Shown: positions 18,066-27,500, counted from the first letter of the stretch. The stretch is DNA of 64,000 nt from Dyadobacter bucti (GCF_005869225.1 NZ_SWFP01000003.1:62001-126000), one strand, 5' to 3'. Notes: generated by a model not told the origin, from the sequence alone. Numbers and translations are program-made.

Positions 18066-18929
18066 CTATTTCTTCAAAATATCTTCCAGGAACTTTCTGA
18101 AAGGTTCGGCAAATTCTTTCCTTTTCAAGGCAAATTCGACCGTCGTTTTCAGATAATCAAGCTTGTCACCAATGTCATGGCGCTTGCCTTCAATATGATG
18201 CGCATAAATGTTTTCACGCTTTAAAAGCAGCAGCAATGAGTCGGTAAGCTGAATTTCGTTGTTTTTTCCTTTGGGTGTTTGCTCAATGGTCTGGAAAATT
18301 TCCGGCGTAAGGATATAGCGGCCGGCAATTGCCAGATTAGAAGGTGCAAGATCAATAGCCGGTTTTTCAATCAGCGTATTCAGTTCCATAATGGTATCAC
18401 TCAGCGAGGTTCCGCCTACAATCCCATAACGGTTTACTTTATTTGCAGGAACCTCTTCCACAGCGATGACAGATCCGCCATATTGCTCGTACGTATCCAT
18501 CAATTGCTGGGTAACCGGAATCACGGAATCCATGATTGTATCACCAAGAAGTACGGCAAATGGTTCATTTCCAACATGATGTCTCGCATAGTAAATCGCA
18601 TCACCCAACCCGTTCGCTTCTTTTTGGCGTACAAAATGAACATTGGCCATATCAGCCAGGCGGCGCATTTCATTAAACCACATCAGGTCCTCTTTTTCTT
18701 CCAGGCGGCTTTCCAATTCTACATTTCTGTCAAAATGGTCCTCGATCGCCCGCTTTCCCTTTCCGGAAATAATCAGAATATCTTCAATGCCGGAATCGAC
18801 TGCTTCCTGTACCACATATTGAATGGTGGGAATATCAATGATCGGAAGCATTTCTTTAGGCATTGATTTGGTCGCCGGTAAAAATCTGGTTCCAAGTCCG
18901 GCAGCGGGTATTACAGCTTTACGAATCAT
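18066..18929 (-). CDS. galU: UTP-glucose-1-phosphate uridylyltransferase
   Basis: A 287-residue nucleotidyltransferase making UDP-glucose from UTP and glucose 1-phosphate. The N-terminal signature GLGTRFLPATKSMPKEMLP (residues 11-29) is exact for bacterial GalU. LLGDTIMD (metal and nucleotide site) and GKNNEIQLTD near the C-terminus are also conserved. Length is normal. Upstream lies a glucuronokinase-like GHMP kinase, which could feed a sugar 1-phosphate to this or another pyrophosphorylase. The 109-base gap between them holds a repeat-like sequence. Confidence 0.93.
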   Translation of the reverse strand: MIRKAVIPAAGLGTRFLPATKSMPKEMLPIIDIPTIQYVVQEAVDSGIEDILIISGKGKRAIEDHFDRNVELESRLEEKEDLMWFNEMRRLADMANVHFVRQKEANGLGDAIYYARHHVGNEPFAVLLGDTIMDSVIPVTQQLMDTYEQYGGSVIAVEEVPANKVNRYGIVGGTSLSDTIMELNTLIEKPAIDLAPSNLAIAGRYILTPEIFQTIEQTPKGKNNEIQLTDSLLLLLKRENIYAHHIEGKRHDIGDKLDYLKTTVEFALKRKEFAEPFRKFLEDILKK

Positions 18930-18945
18930 AAGTTTGTCTTTCGGC

Positions 18946-19037
18946 TTTCGGCGCTCGGCCGCCAGCCAATATATATATAACGTGAATATTCTGATATGTT
19001 AAAGAAAGCTGACTGCCGATGGCTGACAGCCGGCAGC
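18946..19037. repeat. Repeat-like intergenic sequence (GGCTGACAGCC type)
   Basis: The gap between galU and the GHMP kinase gene holds short near-repeats of the type GCTGACTGCCGATGG, GCTGACAGCCGGCAGCC and CGGCTTTCGGCGCTCGGC. A related sequence (inverted) lies just upstream of ileS at 56815-56842. Such low-complexity CTGACAGCC tracts are scattered between genes in many bacterial genomes. Function is unknown. Confidence 0.45.
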
Positions 19038-19038
19038 C

Positions 19039-20034
19039 CTAAACCACAAACGGCCTGATCACTCTTGCATTATGCTTTTTCAACTCTACAAAAAGCTGGT
19101 TCAGCATATCATCATCGTGATAAATGCCAATGATCGTTCCGCCGGAGCCAGCAAATTTAGCCGATGCCCCGCAGGATCTTGCAGCATTGATCAGTCTTTT
19201 ATTGGATTCGGGAACATTGTAAATTTTACAGCGCAGGTCGAAATTTTCATTCATCAATTGATGCAGATCGTGTGCCCGGCCTTCGAGGAGCGCTTCTCTG
19301 CCGTCCTCCGCTTTTTTTGCTATTTGGCCTAAAACATCTATCACATCCTGTTCACCACGGTCAAATCGCGCACGCACATCGCTGTGAACTTTCCCGGAAA
19401 CCTTGCTCAGATTGGTATTGTAGGCTACATATAGTTTTGGAAGAAGTGCCGGATTGATCCGTTCGTAAAGTCCGTGCCCCTTGGTTTCGATCATCGTTTT
19501 GTCAAAATCCATGTACACACAGCCTTCGTAACATTGAATTACCCGGTCCTGCAACCCGGCCGTGATTCCCAGTTCTTCTGTCTCCGTGACCATTACCAAC
19601 TGAGGCAGTAATTGTACAGGAATTTCAACCTTGTAAAACTGCATCAATGCCCTGAAAAGCGCAACCACAATGGCACTTGAACCAGACATCCCCACTTGCC
19701 GCGGAATAGAAGACCGGTAGCGCACGGTGAAATTCCGGTTTGGCAAACGTATCCCTTGTTCCTCACAGTAATCACCGAATTTCTTGATCCCGGCCTTGAT
19801 AAGCGGAATTCCGCCATTATAGCCGAGCATACTAACCGAATCCCGCAGGTGAAAAATGCTCCGGAAAGTACTTACATCCTGAGGCTGGGCCTCAATATGC
19901 AGCTCGGGAGATTCGTACAGTGAAATGGAGGCACCAAAATTTCTAACCGAAATAGATATTGTTTTGCCAAAAAAACCGTCGGAAGGATTGCCCAGCAGCC
20001 CGGCGCGGGCATAGGCGCGTGTTTCAATAATCAA
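19039..20034 (-). CDS. GHMP kinase, glucuronokinase-like
   Basis: A 331-residue sugar kinase of the GHMP superfamily. The N-terminal segment AGLLGNPSDGFFGKTISISV (11-30) is strongly reminiscent of plant glucuronokinase and related C-1 sugar kinases. The ATP loop is VGMSGSSA (114-121), and a third GHMP motif, KFAGSGGTIIG, is near the end. It likely phosphorylates a sugar acid or sugar at C-1. GalU follows on the same strand, which fits a salvage route to a UDP-sugar, but the actual sugar is unknown. The family N-terminus begins at a TTG codon (20032-20034). No in-frame ATG or GTG lies between it and an upstream stop, so a TTG start is proposed. Confidence 0.82.
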   Translation of the reverse strand: MIIETRAYARAGLLGNPSDGFFGKTISISVRNFGASISLYESPELHIEAQPQDVSTFRSIFHLRDSVSMLGYNGGIPLIKAGIKKFGDYCEEQGIRLPNRNFTVRYRSSIPRQVGMSGSSAIVVALFRALMQFYKVEIPVQLLPQLVMVTETEELGITAGLQDRVIQCYEGCVYMDFDKTMIETKGHGLYERINPALLPKLYVAYNTNLSKVSGKVHSDVRARFDRGEQDVIDVLGQIAKKAEDGREALLEGRAHDLHQLMNENFDLRCKIYNVPESNKRLINAARSCGASAKFAGSGGTIIGIYHDDDMLNQLFVELKKHNARVIRPFVV

Positions 20035-20121
20035 GAGTAAAATCTTTTTTGATCAAAAGTAATAACAAATTGACGACAGAATCCTGTTTTGCCCTGATAT
20101 GTATTTGAATAAAAAAACTAA

Positions 20122-20153
20122 AAAAGCGCAGATATGAATATATCCGCGCTTTT
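20122..20153 (-). terminator. Terminator after the first YceI gene
   Basis: A 14-bp stem with one mismatch (20122-20135 and 20140-20153), loop GAAT, followed on the minus strand by a T-rich run. It lies just beyond the YceI stop. Confidence 0.75.
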
Positions 20154-20176
20154 GTCGAGAAGGATTTATTTATGTC

Positions 20177-20707
20177 TTATTGTTTTGCAACCTGAATATT
20201 GGCAATCAGCTTCACATCGTCACCTACTACCACGCCACCTGCTTCTGTTACAGCACTCCATTCCAGGCCGAACTCTTTGCGGTTGATTTTGCCTTCGATC
20301 TCAAAACCTGACTTTACATTACCATAAAAATCTGTCATCGCACCGCCGTATTCCACCTTGAACTCGAAGGGTTTGGTAATGTCTTTCACAGTAAGGTCTC
20401 CTTTCAATGCATAAGTATCTTCCCCTTTTTTTGTCAGAGTTCCTGTGAAACTAAGTTTAGGATAAGCCTCTGCGTGAAAGAAGTCGGCCGACTTCAAATG
20501 CTCGTCGCGTTGGGCCTGGTTGGTATCAATACTTGCTACATCTGCCGAAAAGTTCACTGATGCTCCATCGAAATCTTCCGTTTCGCTTTCGACGCTGCCT
20601 TCAAAACTTTTGAATGCACCTGTTACAGTTGAGATCACGAGGTGTTTTACTTTAAACTGGATTTCTGAATGTGTTGGGTCAATGACCCATTTTGTTGCCG
20701 TTGCCAT
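20177..20707 (-). CDS. YceI-family lipid-binding protein
   Basis: A 176-residue YceI protein, a lipocalin-like barrel known to hold a polyisoprenoid tail. WVIDPTHSEIQFKVKHLVIS at the start, KSADFFHAEAYPKLSF and GDLTVKDITKPFEF are typical. There is no signal peptide (MATATKWVIDPTHS), unlike the second YceI copy at 43.8-44.3 kb, so this one probably stays in the cytoplasm. Monocistronic, with its own terminator. The physiological ligand in this group is unknown; homologues respond to acid, osmotic or oxidative stress. Confidence 0.9.
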   Translation of the reverse strand: MATATKWVIDPTHSEIQFKVKHLVISTVTGAFKSFEGSVESETEDFDGASVNFSADVASIDTNQAQRDEHLKSADFFHAEAYPKLSFTGTLTKKGEDTYALKGDLTVKDITKPFEFKVEYGGAMTDFYGNVKSGFEIEGKINRKEFGLEWSAVTEAGGVVVGDDVKLIANIQVAKQ

Positions 20708-20829
20708 ATTGGTTGTTATTTATTTATGTATTAACATTTAATGTATATACATGTAATTATACAAAAGAGTTTCATGATGTGGATTTTTTTTTCGAAGAGG
20801 TTTTACGGATGCATCGAAGGGAACAAAAG

Positions 20830-21558
20830 TTATTGGGGCATGGCAAAAATCTGCTCGTCAATTTTAGGATTGATTTCAAGCGTTTTTATTTTCAGGACCA
20901 TAGCTGCGCCGGGCATAGCTGAGGTGGAAACTTCGGAAGTGAAAGGGTAGAATATTCCATCGACCTCACGGAAGTCCGACTGTGTATTCACCGATTGAAT
21001 CTCCTGATCGCCGACTTTGCCTTGTACGGTTATTTTCAGAATGTAAAAAGTGTCTTTTGAAATGTAGTTAACACGTTTTATGCCATTTTTTGTAGTCATT
21101 CCGACTTTATAAACTTTTGCCCCGCCCAGGTCATCCTCCCCTTCGAGTGTGAGTGCGTAACCTTTTTTCTTGTAATCGAATAGCCCGGTAAGGTCGGTTT
21201 CTGCCGCCATTGCTTTGACAGTTTCTTCTGGTAGGGCAGTGGCTTTGGCGGAACCTGTCATCGGATTGATGATCCAGCCAGCGGTACCATTTACAGCCTG
21301 AACGATCGTCATTCCTTCTACGGTAGTTTCGCTGCGAAAAGCTTTATCCTGAACGATTGTTGTAACTACCGGAACCTGCTTGCCCATCACTTGCATGTCG
21401 GCGGTGATGCGGACACTCTGTACTTTGGAGAACCTTTGGGCACCGCCCATCGCGGCAATGTGTTTGGAAATAATTTCATCAACTGATTGAGCAGAAACTG
21501 CGCTCAAAAATCCTGTAAAAAAGACAATTATCAGTGATGCGAACATTTTTATTTTCAT
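20830..21558 (-). CDS. Exported LolA/LppX-like lipoprotein-sorting fold protein
   Basis: A protein of about 242 residues with a signal peptide (KMFASLIIVFFTGFLSAVSA) and a mature part beginning QSVDEIISKHIAAMGG, which is typical of outer-membrane lipoprotein-sorting-like proteins in Bacteroidota. These have a half-barrel fold that can shield a lipid. An earlier in-frame start exists 12 codons upstream (21594), but MKIKMF at 21558 gives the better signal peptide. Function is inferred from fold only. Confidence 0.75.
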   Translation of the reverse strand: MKIKMFASLIIVFFTGFLSAVSAQSVDEIISKHIAAMGGAQRFSKVQSVRITADMQVMGKQVPVVTTIVQDKAFRSETTVEGMTIVQAVNGTAGWIINPMTGSAKATALPEETVKAMAAETDLTGLFDYKKKGYALTLEGEDDLGGAKVYKVGMTTKNGIKRVNYISKDTFYILKITVQGKVGDQEIQSVNTQSDFREVDGIFYPFTSEVSTSAMPGAAMVLKIKTLEINPKIDEQIFAMPQ

Positions 21559-21638
21559 CGTAGTCGAGTTGGTTGTACTATTTTGAACTGGCAATGTGTT
21601 GCAATATTGTATTTCAGTCTGCTTATTGAAAGGGCAAT

Positions 21639-21668
21639 AAAAAAACGGGCAGATAAATCATCCGCCCG
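21639..21668 (-). terminator. Terminator after atpG
   Basis: A 9-bp stem with one mismatch (21646-21654 and 21660-21668), GC-rich, followed on the minus strand by a run of T. It lies 27 bases past the atpG stop and probably ends the atpA-atpG transcript. Confidence 0.8.
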
Positions 21669-21694
21669 CTCCGTTACTGTTATGTACAATTGTA

Positions 21695-22582
21695 CTAAGC
21701 CTTCAATGCTTCTGCACCTCCGACAATTTCCAGGATTTCCGTTGTAATTGCCGCCTGACGTGTACGGTTGTAAACCAGTTTCAGTTCTTTCAAAAGCTCC
21801 TGAGCATTTTCGGTAGCCTTGTCCATGGCTGTCATCCTGGCACCCTGCTCGGATGCATTGGATTCCAGAACAGCGCGGTACAACTGGATTTTCAATGATT
21901 TTGGAATCAATTCCGCAAGGATTTCTTCTTCAGTCGGTTCGAAAATATAATTAACCTCGGTTTTCTTGGTTTTGGCCTTAGATAAATTTTCAGATTCAAT
22001 AGGCAGGTAGCGATCGGTATGGATAATCTGGGTGGCAACGTTTTTAAATTCGTTATAAACCAAATCAACCGCATCGTAACGACCTTCCGAAAAATCTTTC
22101 ATGATCTCTTCGGCTGCTGATTTTGCATTTACAAAACTGAGCCTGCCGAACAGGTCCATGTATTTTTTGTTCACAACAAAACCTCTTTTAGCAAGAGACT
22201 CTGCGCCTTTTTTACCAATTGCAAAAATTTCCACATTCCCTTTACGGGCCTGTTCTGCATATTTGGTTTCAATAAGCAGCAATGTAGCTTTGATGATATT
22301 CGTATTGAATGCTCCGCAAAGTCCGCGATCTGAGGTAACTACCACGATCAACACTTTTTCAATCTGGCGGACTGTTTTCAGCGGACTATCGGATGAGCTT
22401 TCAGCTCCTGCTGATACTGTAGAAAGCATTTCACCCAACTTCTGAGCGTAAGGGCGCATCTGGAGGATGTTATCCTGAGCCCTCCGCAACTTAGCCGCAG
22501 CCACCATTTTCATGGCTTTTGTGATCTGCTGGGTGGAGTTAACCGACACAATACGGTTACGTACTTCTTTTAAGCTTGCCAT
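21695..22582 (-). CDS. atpG: ATP synthase F1 subunit gamma
   Basis: A 295-residue central-stalk subunit of F1F0 ATP synthase. The N-terminus LKEVRNRIVSVNSTQQITKA and the C-terminal coiled-coil segment MTAMDKATENAQEL...YNRTRQAAITTEILEIVGGA are diagnostic. SDRGLCGAFN is also conserved. It is the second gene of an atpA-atpG pair, 98 bases after atpA, with a strong hairpin in the gap. Subunits delta, b, c, a, beta and epsilon are not next to it. Confidence 0.97.
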   Translation of the reverse strand: MASLKEVRNRIVSVNSTQQITKAMKMVAAAKLRRAQDNILQMRPYAQKLGEMLSTVSAGAESSSDSPLKTVRQIEKVLIVVVTSDRGLCGAFNTNIIKATLLLIETKYAEQARKGNVEIFAIGKKGAESLAKRGFVVNKKYMDLFGRLSFVNAKSAAEEIMKDFSEGRYDAVDLVYNEFKNVATQIIHTDRYLPIESENLSKAKTKKTEVNYIFEPTEEEILAELIPKSLKIQLYRAVLESNASEQGARMTAMDKATENAQELLKELKLVYNRTRQAAITTEILEIVGGAEALKA

Positions 22583-22635
22583 TATTTGGAAGTTTAAAGC
22601 AATCCGACACTGCGGATTTTAATGAGTATCTATAG

Positions 22636-22672
22636 AAAGAGCAAGAACGATATCACATCGTTCCTGCTCTTT
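22636..22672 (-). terminator. Hairpin between atpA and atpG
   Basis: A 16-bp stem with one mismatch (22636-22651 and 22657-22672) and a 5-base loop lies 9 bases after the atpA stop. Only three T follow on the minus strand, so full termination is doubtful. It may stabilise the atpA message or reduce atpG expression, in line with the 3:1 subunit ratio. This is inference. Confidence 0.6.
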
Positions 22673-22680
22673 TAAATATT

Positions 22681-24258
22681 TCAGTAGTATTTTACTGCAA
22701 CTTCTTTTGCTACTTTTTCGATGACGTCGGTCACGCTGTTGTCCAGCTTACCAGCACGAAGCGCAGCCAGAGTGTCGCTATATTGTCCGCTCAGAACTGT
22801 AAGGAAATCCTTTTCAAATTCTTTCACACGGGTTACATCCACTTTGTCAAGCAAACCTTTTGTAGAAGCATAAACTGTAGCAACTTGTTGTTCAACAGGA
22901 ACCGGAGCGTACTGAGGTTGTTTCAATACTTCCTGGTTACGGCGACCGCGGTCAATAGCAAGCTTTGTCGCAGCATCAAGGTCAGAACCGAATTTCGCAA
23001 AAGCTTCCAATTCACGGAACTGGGCCTGATCAAGTTTCAGCGTACCTGACACTTTCTTCATCGATTTGATCTGTGCATTACCACCCACTCGTGATACCGA
23101 GATACCTACGTTGATTGCAGGACGGATACCAGAGTTAAACAGGTTGGATTCCAGGAATATCTGTCCGTCCGTGATAGAGATCACGTTCGTAGGGATATAC
23201 GCAGAAACGTCACCAGCTTGCGTTTCGATGATTGGAAGTGCAGTTAACGAACCACCACCTTTTACAATTCCCTGAAGAGAAGGTGGAAGGTCATTCATGT
23301 TTTTTGCAATGGTATCATCAGCGATAATTTTTGCTGCACGCTCCAAAAGACGGCTATGCAGATAGAAAACGTCTCCAGGATAAGCTTCACGGCCCGGAGG
23401 ACGACGTAGCAAAAGGGAAACTTCACGGTACGAAACTGCTTGTTTGGAAAGGTCATCATAGATAACCAGGGCAGGACGGCCTGTATCGCGGAAGAATTCA
23501 CCGATCGCAGCACCCGTAAACGGAGCATAAAACTGCATTGGTGAAGGATCAGATGCACCAGCAGCAACGATTACCGTGTAATCCATTGCGCCGTAGCGGC
23601 GAAGTGTCGCCTCGATCCCTTTGATAGTGGAAGCTTTTTGTCCGCAGGCAACGTAGATACAAAATACCGGTTCGCCTTTGTCAAAATATTCCTTTTGATT
23701 AATGATCGTATCGATGGCAACAGCAGTTTTACCTGTCTGACGGTCACCGATAATCAATTCACGTTGGCCGCGACCGATAGGAATCATTGCATCAATAGCC
23801 TTAATCCCTGTCTGAAGTGGTTCAGTAACCGGCTGACGGAAAATTACACCCGGAGCTTTACGCTCAAGAGGCATTTCATAAAGCTGTCCCTGGATAGGGC
23901 CGCGTCCGTCGATCGGCTCGGCAAGGGTATTTACAACCCGGCCCACAATTCCGTCGCCTACTTTTACAGAAGCGATTTCTTTGGTCCTTTTAACGGTTGC
24001 ACCTTCCTTAATGTCGCTGAAATCTCCAAGTAAAACGGCTCCAACGTTGTCTTCCTCGAGGTTTAACGCGAGGGCTTTAAGACCATTCTCGAACACAAGC
24101 AGCTCTCCTGCCTGTACCTGGGAAAGACCATAAATGCGGGCAACACCGTCACCAACCTGAAGGACTGTTCCTACTTCTTCGAGTTCTGCCTCAGATTTAG
24201 CTCCTGCAAGTTGTTCGCGCAGGATGGCCGAAACTTCATCCGGTCTAACAGATACCAT
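22681..24258 (-). CDS. atpA: ATP synthase F1 subunit alpha
   Basis: A 525-residue subunit of the F1 hexamer. The Walker A sequence GDRQTGKT, the switch region [20 protein letters not shown] and the N-terminal [14 protein letters not shown] are diagnostic. Length is normal. Unusually, no atpH or atpF gene lies immediately upstream: 288 bases separate it from a divergent FKBP gene, and a good -7 promoter element (TACCTTTG) sits about 50 bases before its ATG. It therefore seems to start its own transcript with atpG. Confidence 0.98.
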   Translation of the reverse strand: MVSVRPDEVSAILREQLAGAKSEAELEEVGTVLQVGDGVARIYGLSQVQAGELLVFENGLKALALNLEEDNVGAVLLGDFSDIKEGATVKRTKEIASVKVGDGIVGRVVNTLAEPIDGRGPIQGQLYEMPLERKAPGVIFRQPVTEPLQTGIKAIDAMIPIGRGQRELIIGDRQTGKTAVAIDTIINQKEYFDKGEPVFCIYVACGQKASTIKGIEATLRRYGAMDYTVIVAAGASDPSPMQFYAPFTGAAIGEFFRDTGRPALVIYDDLSKQAVSYREVSLLLRRPPGREAYPGDVFYLHSRLLERAAKIIADDTIAKNMNDLPPSLQGIVKGGGSLTALPIIETQAGDVSAYIPTNVISITDGQIFLESNLFNSGIRPAINVGISVSRVGGNAQIKSMKKVSGTLKLDQAQFRELEAFAKFGSDLDAATKLAIDRGRRNQEVLKQPQYAPVPVEQQVATVYASTKGLLDKVDVTRVKEFEKDFLTVLSGQYSDTLAALRAGKLDNSVTDVIEKVAKEVAVKYY

Positions 24259-24308
24259 AGTATAATTGACTTATTTAAAGTATAGTAGTAAGTTTTTGAA
24301 AACTGCCG

Positions 24309-24316
24309 CAAAGGTA
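24309..24316 (-). promoter_or_regulatory. Predicted -7 element for atpA
   Basis: On the minus strand this reads TACCTTTG, an exact match to the Bacteroidota TAnnTTTG element, about 50 bases before the atpA ATG. The matching -33 TTTG is weak (a TTTA-like sequence about 20 bases further up). Confidence 0.45.
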
Positions 24317-24546
24317 TGATTTTATTCTGGTAAATAAAGTATTGTGTAACTAAAAACCAACCGTATAAAATTAGATTTTTCTAAGGGGCAGGCCAGAAAA
24401 GCCCAGAGCCTGGCTATTTAACCGTTTGTCGGTCAATTAGCAACATTTTTAAAACTTTTTTAGGTACTAATTGTGTTTTTGTTGTAATTGAGTTCGTTAA
24501 TACCTCTTACCAATCAAAATTAAACTTATTGACCATCCTTAGTACA

Positions 24547-25305
24547 ATGCACAAATTGAAAAAAACCGTCTTAGCAACCTTAGTATTTGGAGTTTTGGTA
24601 ATGGCAGAAAGCACAGCACAGACTATCAAAAAAACAACAAAACCGGCAACAGCAGTAAAGAAAGCTCCCGCAGCACCAGTAAAAGCAGCAAGTCCTGCTA
24701 ACGTACTCAAAAATCAAAGCGATTCCCTTTCTGCCGCAATCGGAGTCAGCTTTTCAAATTCATTGACTTCTCAAGGTTTAGCCGATATCAATGGTGAAAT
24801 ATTAACCAAAACGATCAATGCGGCTCTCAAAGGCACTAAAACGGCTTTCACTCCAGAAGAGGCTAATAAATTTATAGGCGAATATTTTCAGAAGATAACT
24901 GAAGAAAAGGGCGCAGCCGTGCGGGTGGAAGGTGAAAAGTTTTTGGAAGAAAATAAGAAAAGGACTGGTGTCACCACCACAGCGAGCGGTTTGCAATACG
25001 AAATCATTAAGACAGGGGAAGGTGCCAAGCCTACTGCGGAGGATAAAGTGAAGACGCACTACCATGGAACTTTGACCAATGGAACGGTTTTTGATAGTTC
25101 TGTGGATCGCGGAGAACCCGTGGAATTCCCGGTGAACGGTGTGATCAAAGGATGGACAGAAGCGCTTCAGCTTATGCCTGTGGGATCGAAATGGAAATTA
25201 TTCATTCCCTATCAGTTGGCATACGGAGAGCGGGGAGCAGGTGGTCAGATACCGGGCTATTCGGCACTGGTATTTGAAGTCGAATTATTGGAAATTGTTA
25301 AATAA
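24547..25305 (+). CDS. FKBP-type peptidyl-prolyl isomerase (Mip-like), exported
   Basis: A 252-residue periplasmic or outer-envelope folding enzyme. Residues 1-24 form a signal peptide (KLKKTVLATLVFGVLVMAES). A short Lys/Ala/Pro-rich linker follows, then an N-terminal helical dimerisation region, and a C-terminal FKBP domain (VKTHYHGTLTNGTVFDSS, MPVGSKWKLFIPYQLAYGERG). The open frame extends to a TTG at 24529, but ATG 24547 is preferred for the signal peptide. The tail-specific protease gene starts only 9 bases after its stop, so the pair is probably an operon for envelope protein quality control. Confidence 0.9.
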   Translation: MHKLKKTVLATLVFGVLVMAESTAQTIKKTTKPATAVKKAPAAPVKAASPANVLKNQSDSLSAAIGVSFSNSLTSQGLADINGEILTKTINAALKGTKTAFTPEEANKFIGEYFQKITEEKGAAVRVEGEKFLEENKKRTGVTTTASGLQYEIIKTGEGAKPTAEDKVKTHYHGTLTNGTVFDSSVDRGEPVEFPVNGVIKGWTEALQLMPVGSKWKLFIPYQLAYGERGAGGQIPGYSALVFEVELLEIVK

Positions 25306-25314
25306 CAAAATTTA

Positions 25315-27438
25315 ATGAAAAAGTACTTAATCACTCTTATTCCGGTTGTGTTGCTGGGTTGGCAGCGGGGTCCGGTTCAGGACAAAGCTCCAATGGTAAC
25401 CGTGGAGGGTTCTTTGGAAGAAGATATTAAGCCGATCCCGGCTCAATATAAAGCAGAGGAACTTACCACACGTATTCTGTCAAGCTACCATTATCGTAAA
25501 ACCAAGCTGAATGATTCATTATCAGCTGCCATATTTGACAAATACATTGATGGGATCGATCACGGCCGACTCTATTATCTTGCATCAGATATTTCTGAAT
25601 TTGAGAAGTTTAAGAACTCTTTCGACGATTATTTGCTGAAAAGAGAACTTGATGTTCCGTTCGAAATTTACAATGTGTTCAGAAAACGCTTCAAGGAAAG
25701 AAGTAATTATATCCAGACACTGTTGGGTGAAACGAAACCCTTTGATTTTTCGGCAGACGAATCCATGAACACGGATCGCGAAAAAGCAGCATGGGCTAAA
25801 AATACGGATGAACTCAATGATACCTGGCGGAAATATCTGAAAAGCGAGGCACTTGACCTCAAACTGTCCGGTAAACCTGATACTGCTGTAATTACAACTT
25901 TACGTGACCGTTACAAAAACCGCGACAGGGCTTTGGGGCGAATCCGTACCGAACAGGTTTTCCAAATGTTCATGAATGCCTATGCCGAATCCATGGATCC
26001 GCATACAAGTTATATGGCACCTACTTCTGCTGATCGCTTCAAACAGGAGATGAGCCAATCGCTGGAAGGGATAGGCGCATTGCTGAGAGAAGAAGATAAT
26101 TACATCAAAATTGTGGAAGTTATCCCCGGTGGCCCTGCATTCAAGGGAAAGCAACTCAAAAAGGAGGATAAGATCATTGCAGTTGCCCAGGGCGACGAAG
26201 GGAAGATGGTAGATATCGTAGGATGGTTTGTGGATGACGCGGTAAAATTGATCAAAGGCCCGAAATCGACGGTAGTTCGTCTGCAGGTGATTTCAGCCGA
26301 CGCACTGCCAGGTACTCCTCCGAAGGAATACAGATTGGTGCGGGAAAAAATAAAGCTGGAAGAGCAGCGCGCAAAAAGTGAAATAGTGTCTATCAATTCT
26401 TCTAATAAACAGTACAAAGTGGGTGTGATAGACATTCCTTTGTTCTATCGCGATTTTGAAGGTGCCCAGCACAAAGAGAAAGAATTTTCAAGCACGACCC
26501 GTGATGTGCAGAAGCTGATCGTTAATTTACAACAGGCCAATGTGGACGGGATAGTTATCGATTTGCGCAATAACGGTGGCGGTTCGCTTACGGAAGCCGT
26601 ATCGCTGACAGGATTGTTTATCAACCGTGGTCCGGTTGTTCAGGTGAAGGAAGGACAGGGGGAGATTGAGGTTCAGTCCGATAACGATCCGACTATCGCT
26701 TACGATGGCCCGATGGCTGTGATGGTAAACCGTTTCAGTGCATCTGCATCGGAGATTTTTGCGGCAGCGATCCAGGATTATAAGCGCGGAATTATTGTTG
26801 GTGAACAAACCTACGGAAAAGGGACCGTGCAGACTCTAATTGACCTAAATCAATGGGTCCCGAAAGAAACCGATCAGTTGGGACAGGTCAAGCTTACAGT
26901 CGCCAAATTTTATCGGATCAATGGAAGCAGCACACAATTGAAAGGCGTGATGCCTGATCTGGAGCTACCCACAGCTTTCAGTGCAAATGAATTTGGGGAA
27001 GGTTCCCAGGCAAGTGCTTTGCCATGGGACCAGATTCCTTCTTCCCGTTATGATTTGACAAACAATGTTAATGTTAAGGTTATTGACCAGGTTCGCGACA
27101 AATATAAGCAGCGTTTGAAATCTGATGAAGAACTCAAAACGTTGGTCAAAACACTGGATGAATTTAAAAAGGCTCGCGAGAATAAAGTTGTTTCCCTACA
27201 GGAGTCGAAGAGAAAGCTGGAACGCGATGAGGCTGAAAAGAAAAGGCTCGCAATGAAGCAGCTTGGCGAAGACAGTCTGGATGATGAAGAAGAGGATGCA
27301 GATGTAAAGCCCACAGATGCTCCAAAAGAGGCGAAAGCCAAAAAAGATATCTATCTGAATGAAACCGGAAGGATTTTGGTTGACTTCATTAATATATCAA
27401 AAGAGCCGAGCCTCGCTGGAACGAAGAAGAAAAATTAA
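25315..27438 (+). CDS. prc: Tail-specific (carboxy-terminal processing) protease Prc
   Basis: A 707-residue S41 peptidase that cleaves periplasmic proteins at their C-termini. The Ser/Lys dyad is seen as Ser477 in FSASASEIF and Lys502 in YGKGTV, the same 25-residue spacing as in E. coli Prc. A PDZ domain lies about residues 235-340 (GIGALLREEDNYIKIVEVIPG). The N-terminal helical domain and a charged C-terminal region (DUF3340 type, Lys/Glu-rich 600-690) are also present. A short hydrophobic N-terminus (KKYLITLIPVVLLGW) suggests export. It follows the FKBP isomerase with a 9-base gap and ends at a terminator. Confidence 0.93.
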   Translation: MKKYLITLIPVVLLGWQRGPVQDKAPMVTVEGSLEEDIKPIPAQYKAEELTTRILSSYHYRKTKLNDSLSAAIFDKYIDGIDHGRLYYLASDISEFEKFKNSFDDYLLKRELDVPFEIYNVFRKRFKERSNYIQTLLGETKPFDFSADESMNTDREKAAWAKNTDELNDTWRKYLKSEALDLKLSGKPDTAVITTLRDRYKNRDRALGRIRTEQVFQMFMNAYAESMDPHTSYMAPTSADRFKQEMSQSLEGIGALLREEDNYIKIVEVIPGGPAFKGKQLKKEDKIIAVAQGDEGKMVDIVGWFVDDAVKLIKGPKSTVVRLQVISADALPGTPPKEYRLVREKIKLEEQRAKSEIVSINSSNKQYKVGVIDIPLFYRDFEGAQHKEKEFSSTTRDVQKLIVNLQQANVDGIVIDLRNNGGGSLTEAVSLTGLFINRGPVVQVKEGQGEIEVQSDNDPTIAYDGPMAVMVNRFSASASEIFAAAIQDYKRGIIVGEQTYGKGTVQTLIDLNQWVPKETDQLGQVKLTVAKFYRINGSSTQLKGVMPDLELPTAFSANEFGEGSQASALPWDQIPSSRYDLTNNVNVKVIDQVRDKYKQRLKSDEELKTLVKTLDEFKKARENKVVSLQESKRKLERDEAEKKRLAMKQLGEDSLDDEEEDADVKPTDAPKEAKAKKDIYLNETGRILVDFINISKEPSLAGTKKKN

Positions 27439-27455
27439 GGTAAGTTATAATTTTT

Positions 27456-27500
27456 AAAAGGCGACGATCGGGGTTTATGCCTAGTTCATCGCCTTTTTTT
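27456..27500 (+). terminator. Terminator after prc
   Basis: AAAAGGCGA (27456-27464) pairs with TCGCCTTTT (27489-27497), followed by more T. The 24-base loop is long. The right arm overlaps the stop of the convergent gene. Confidence 0.6.
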
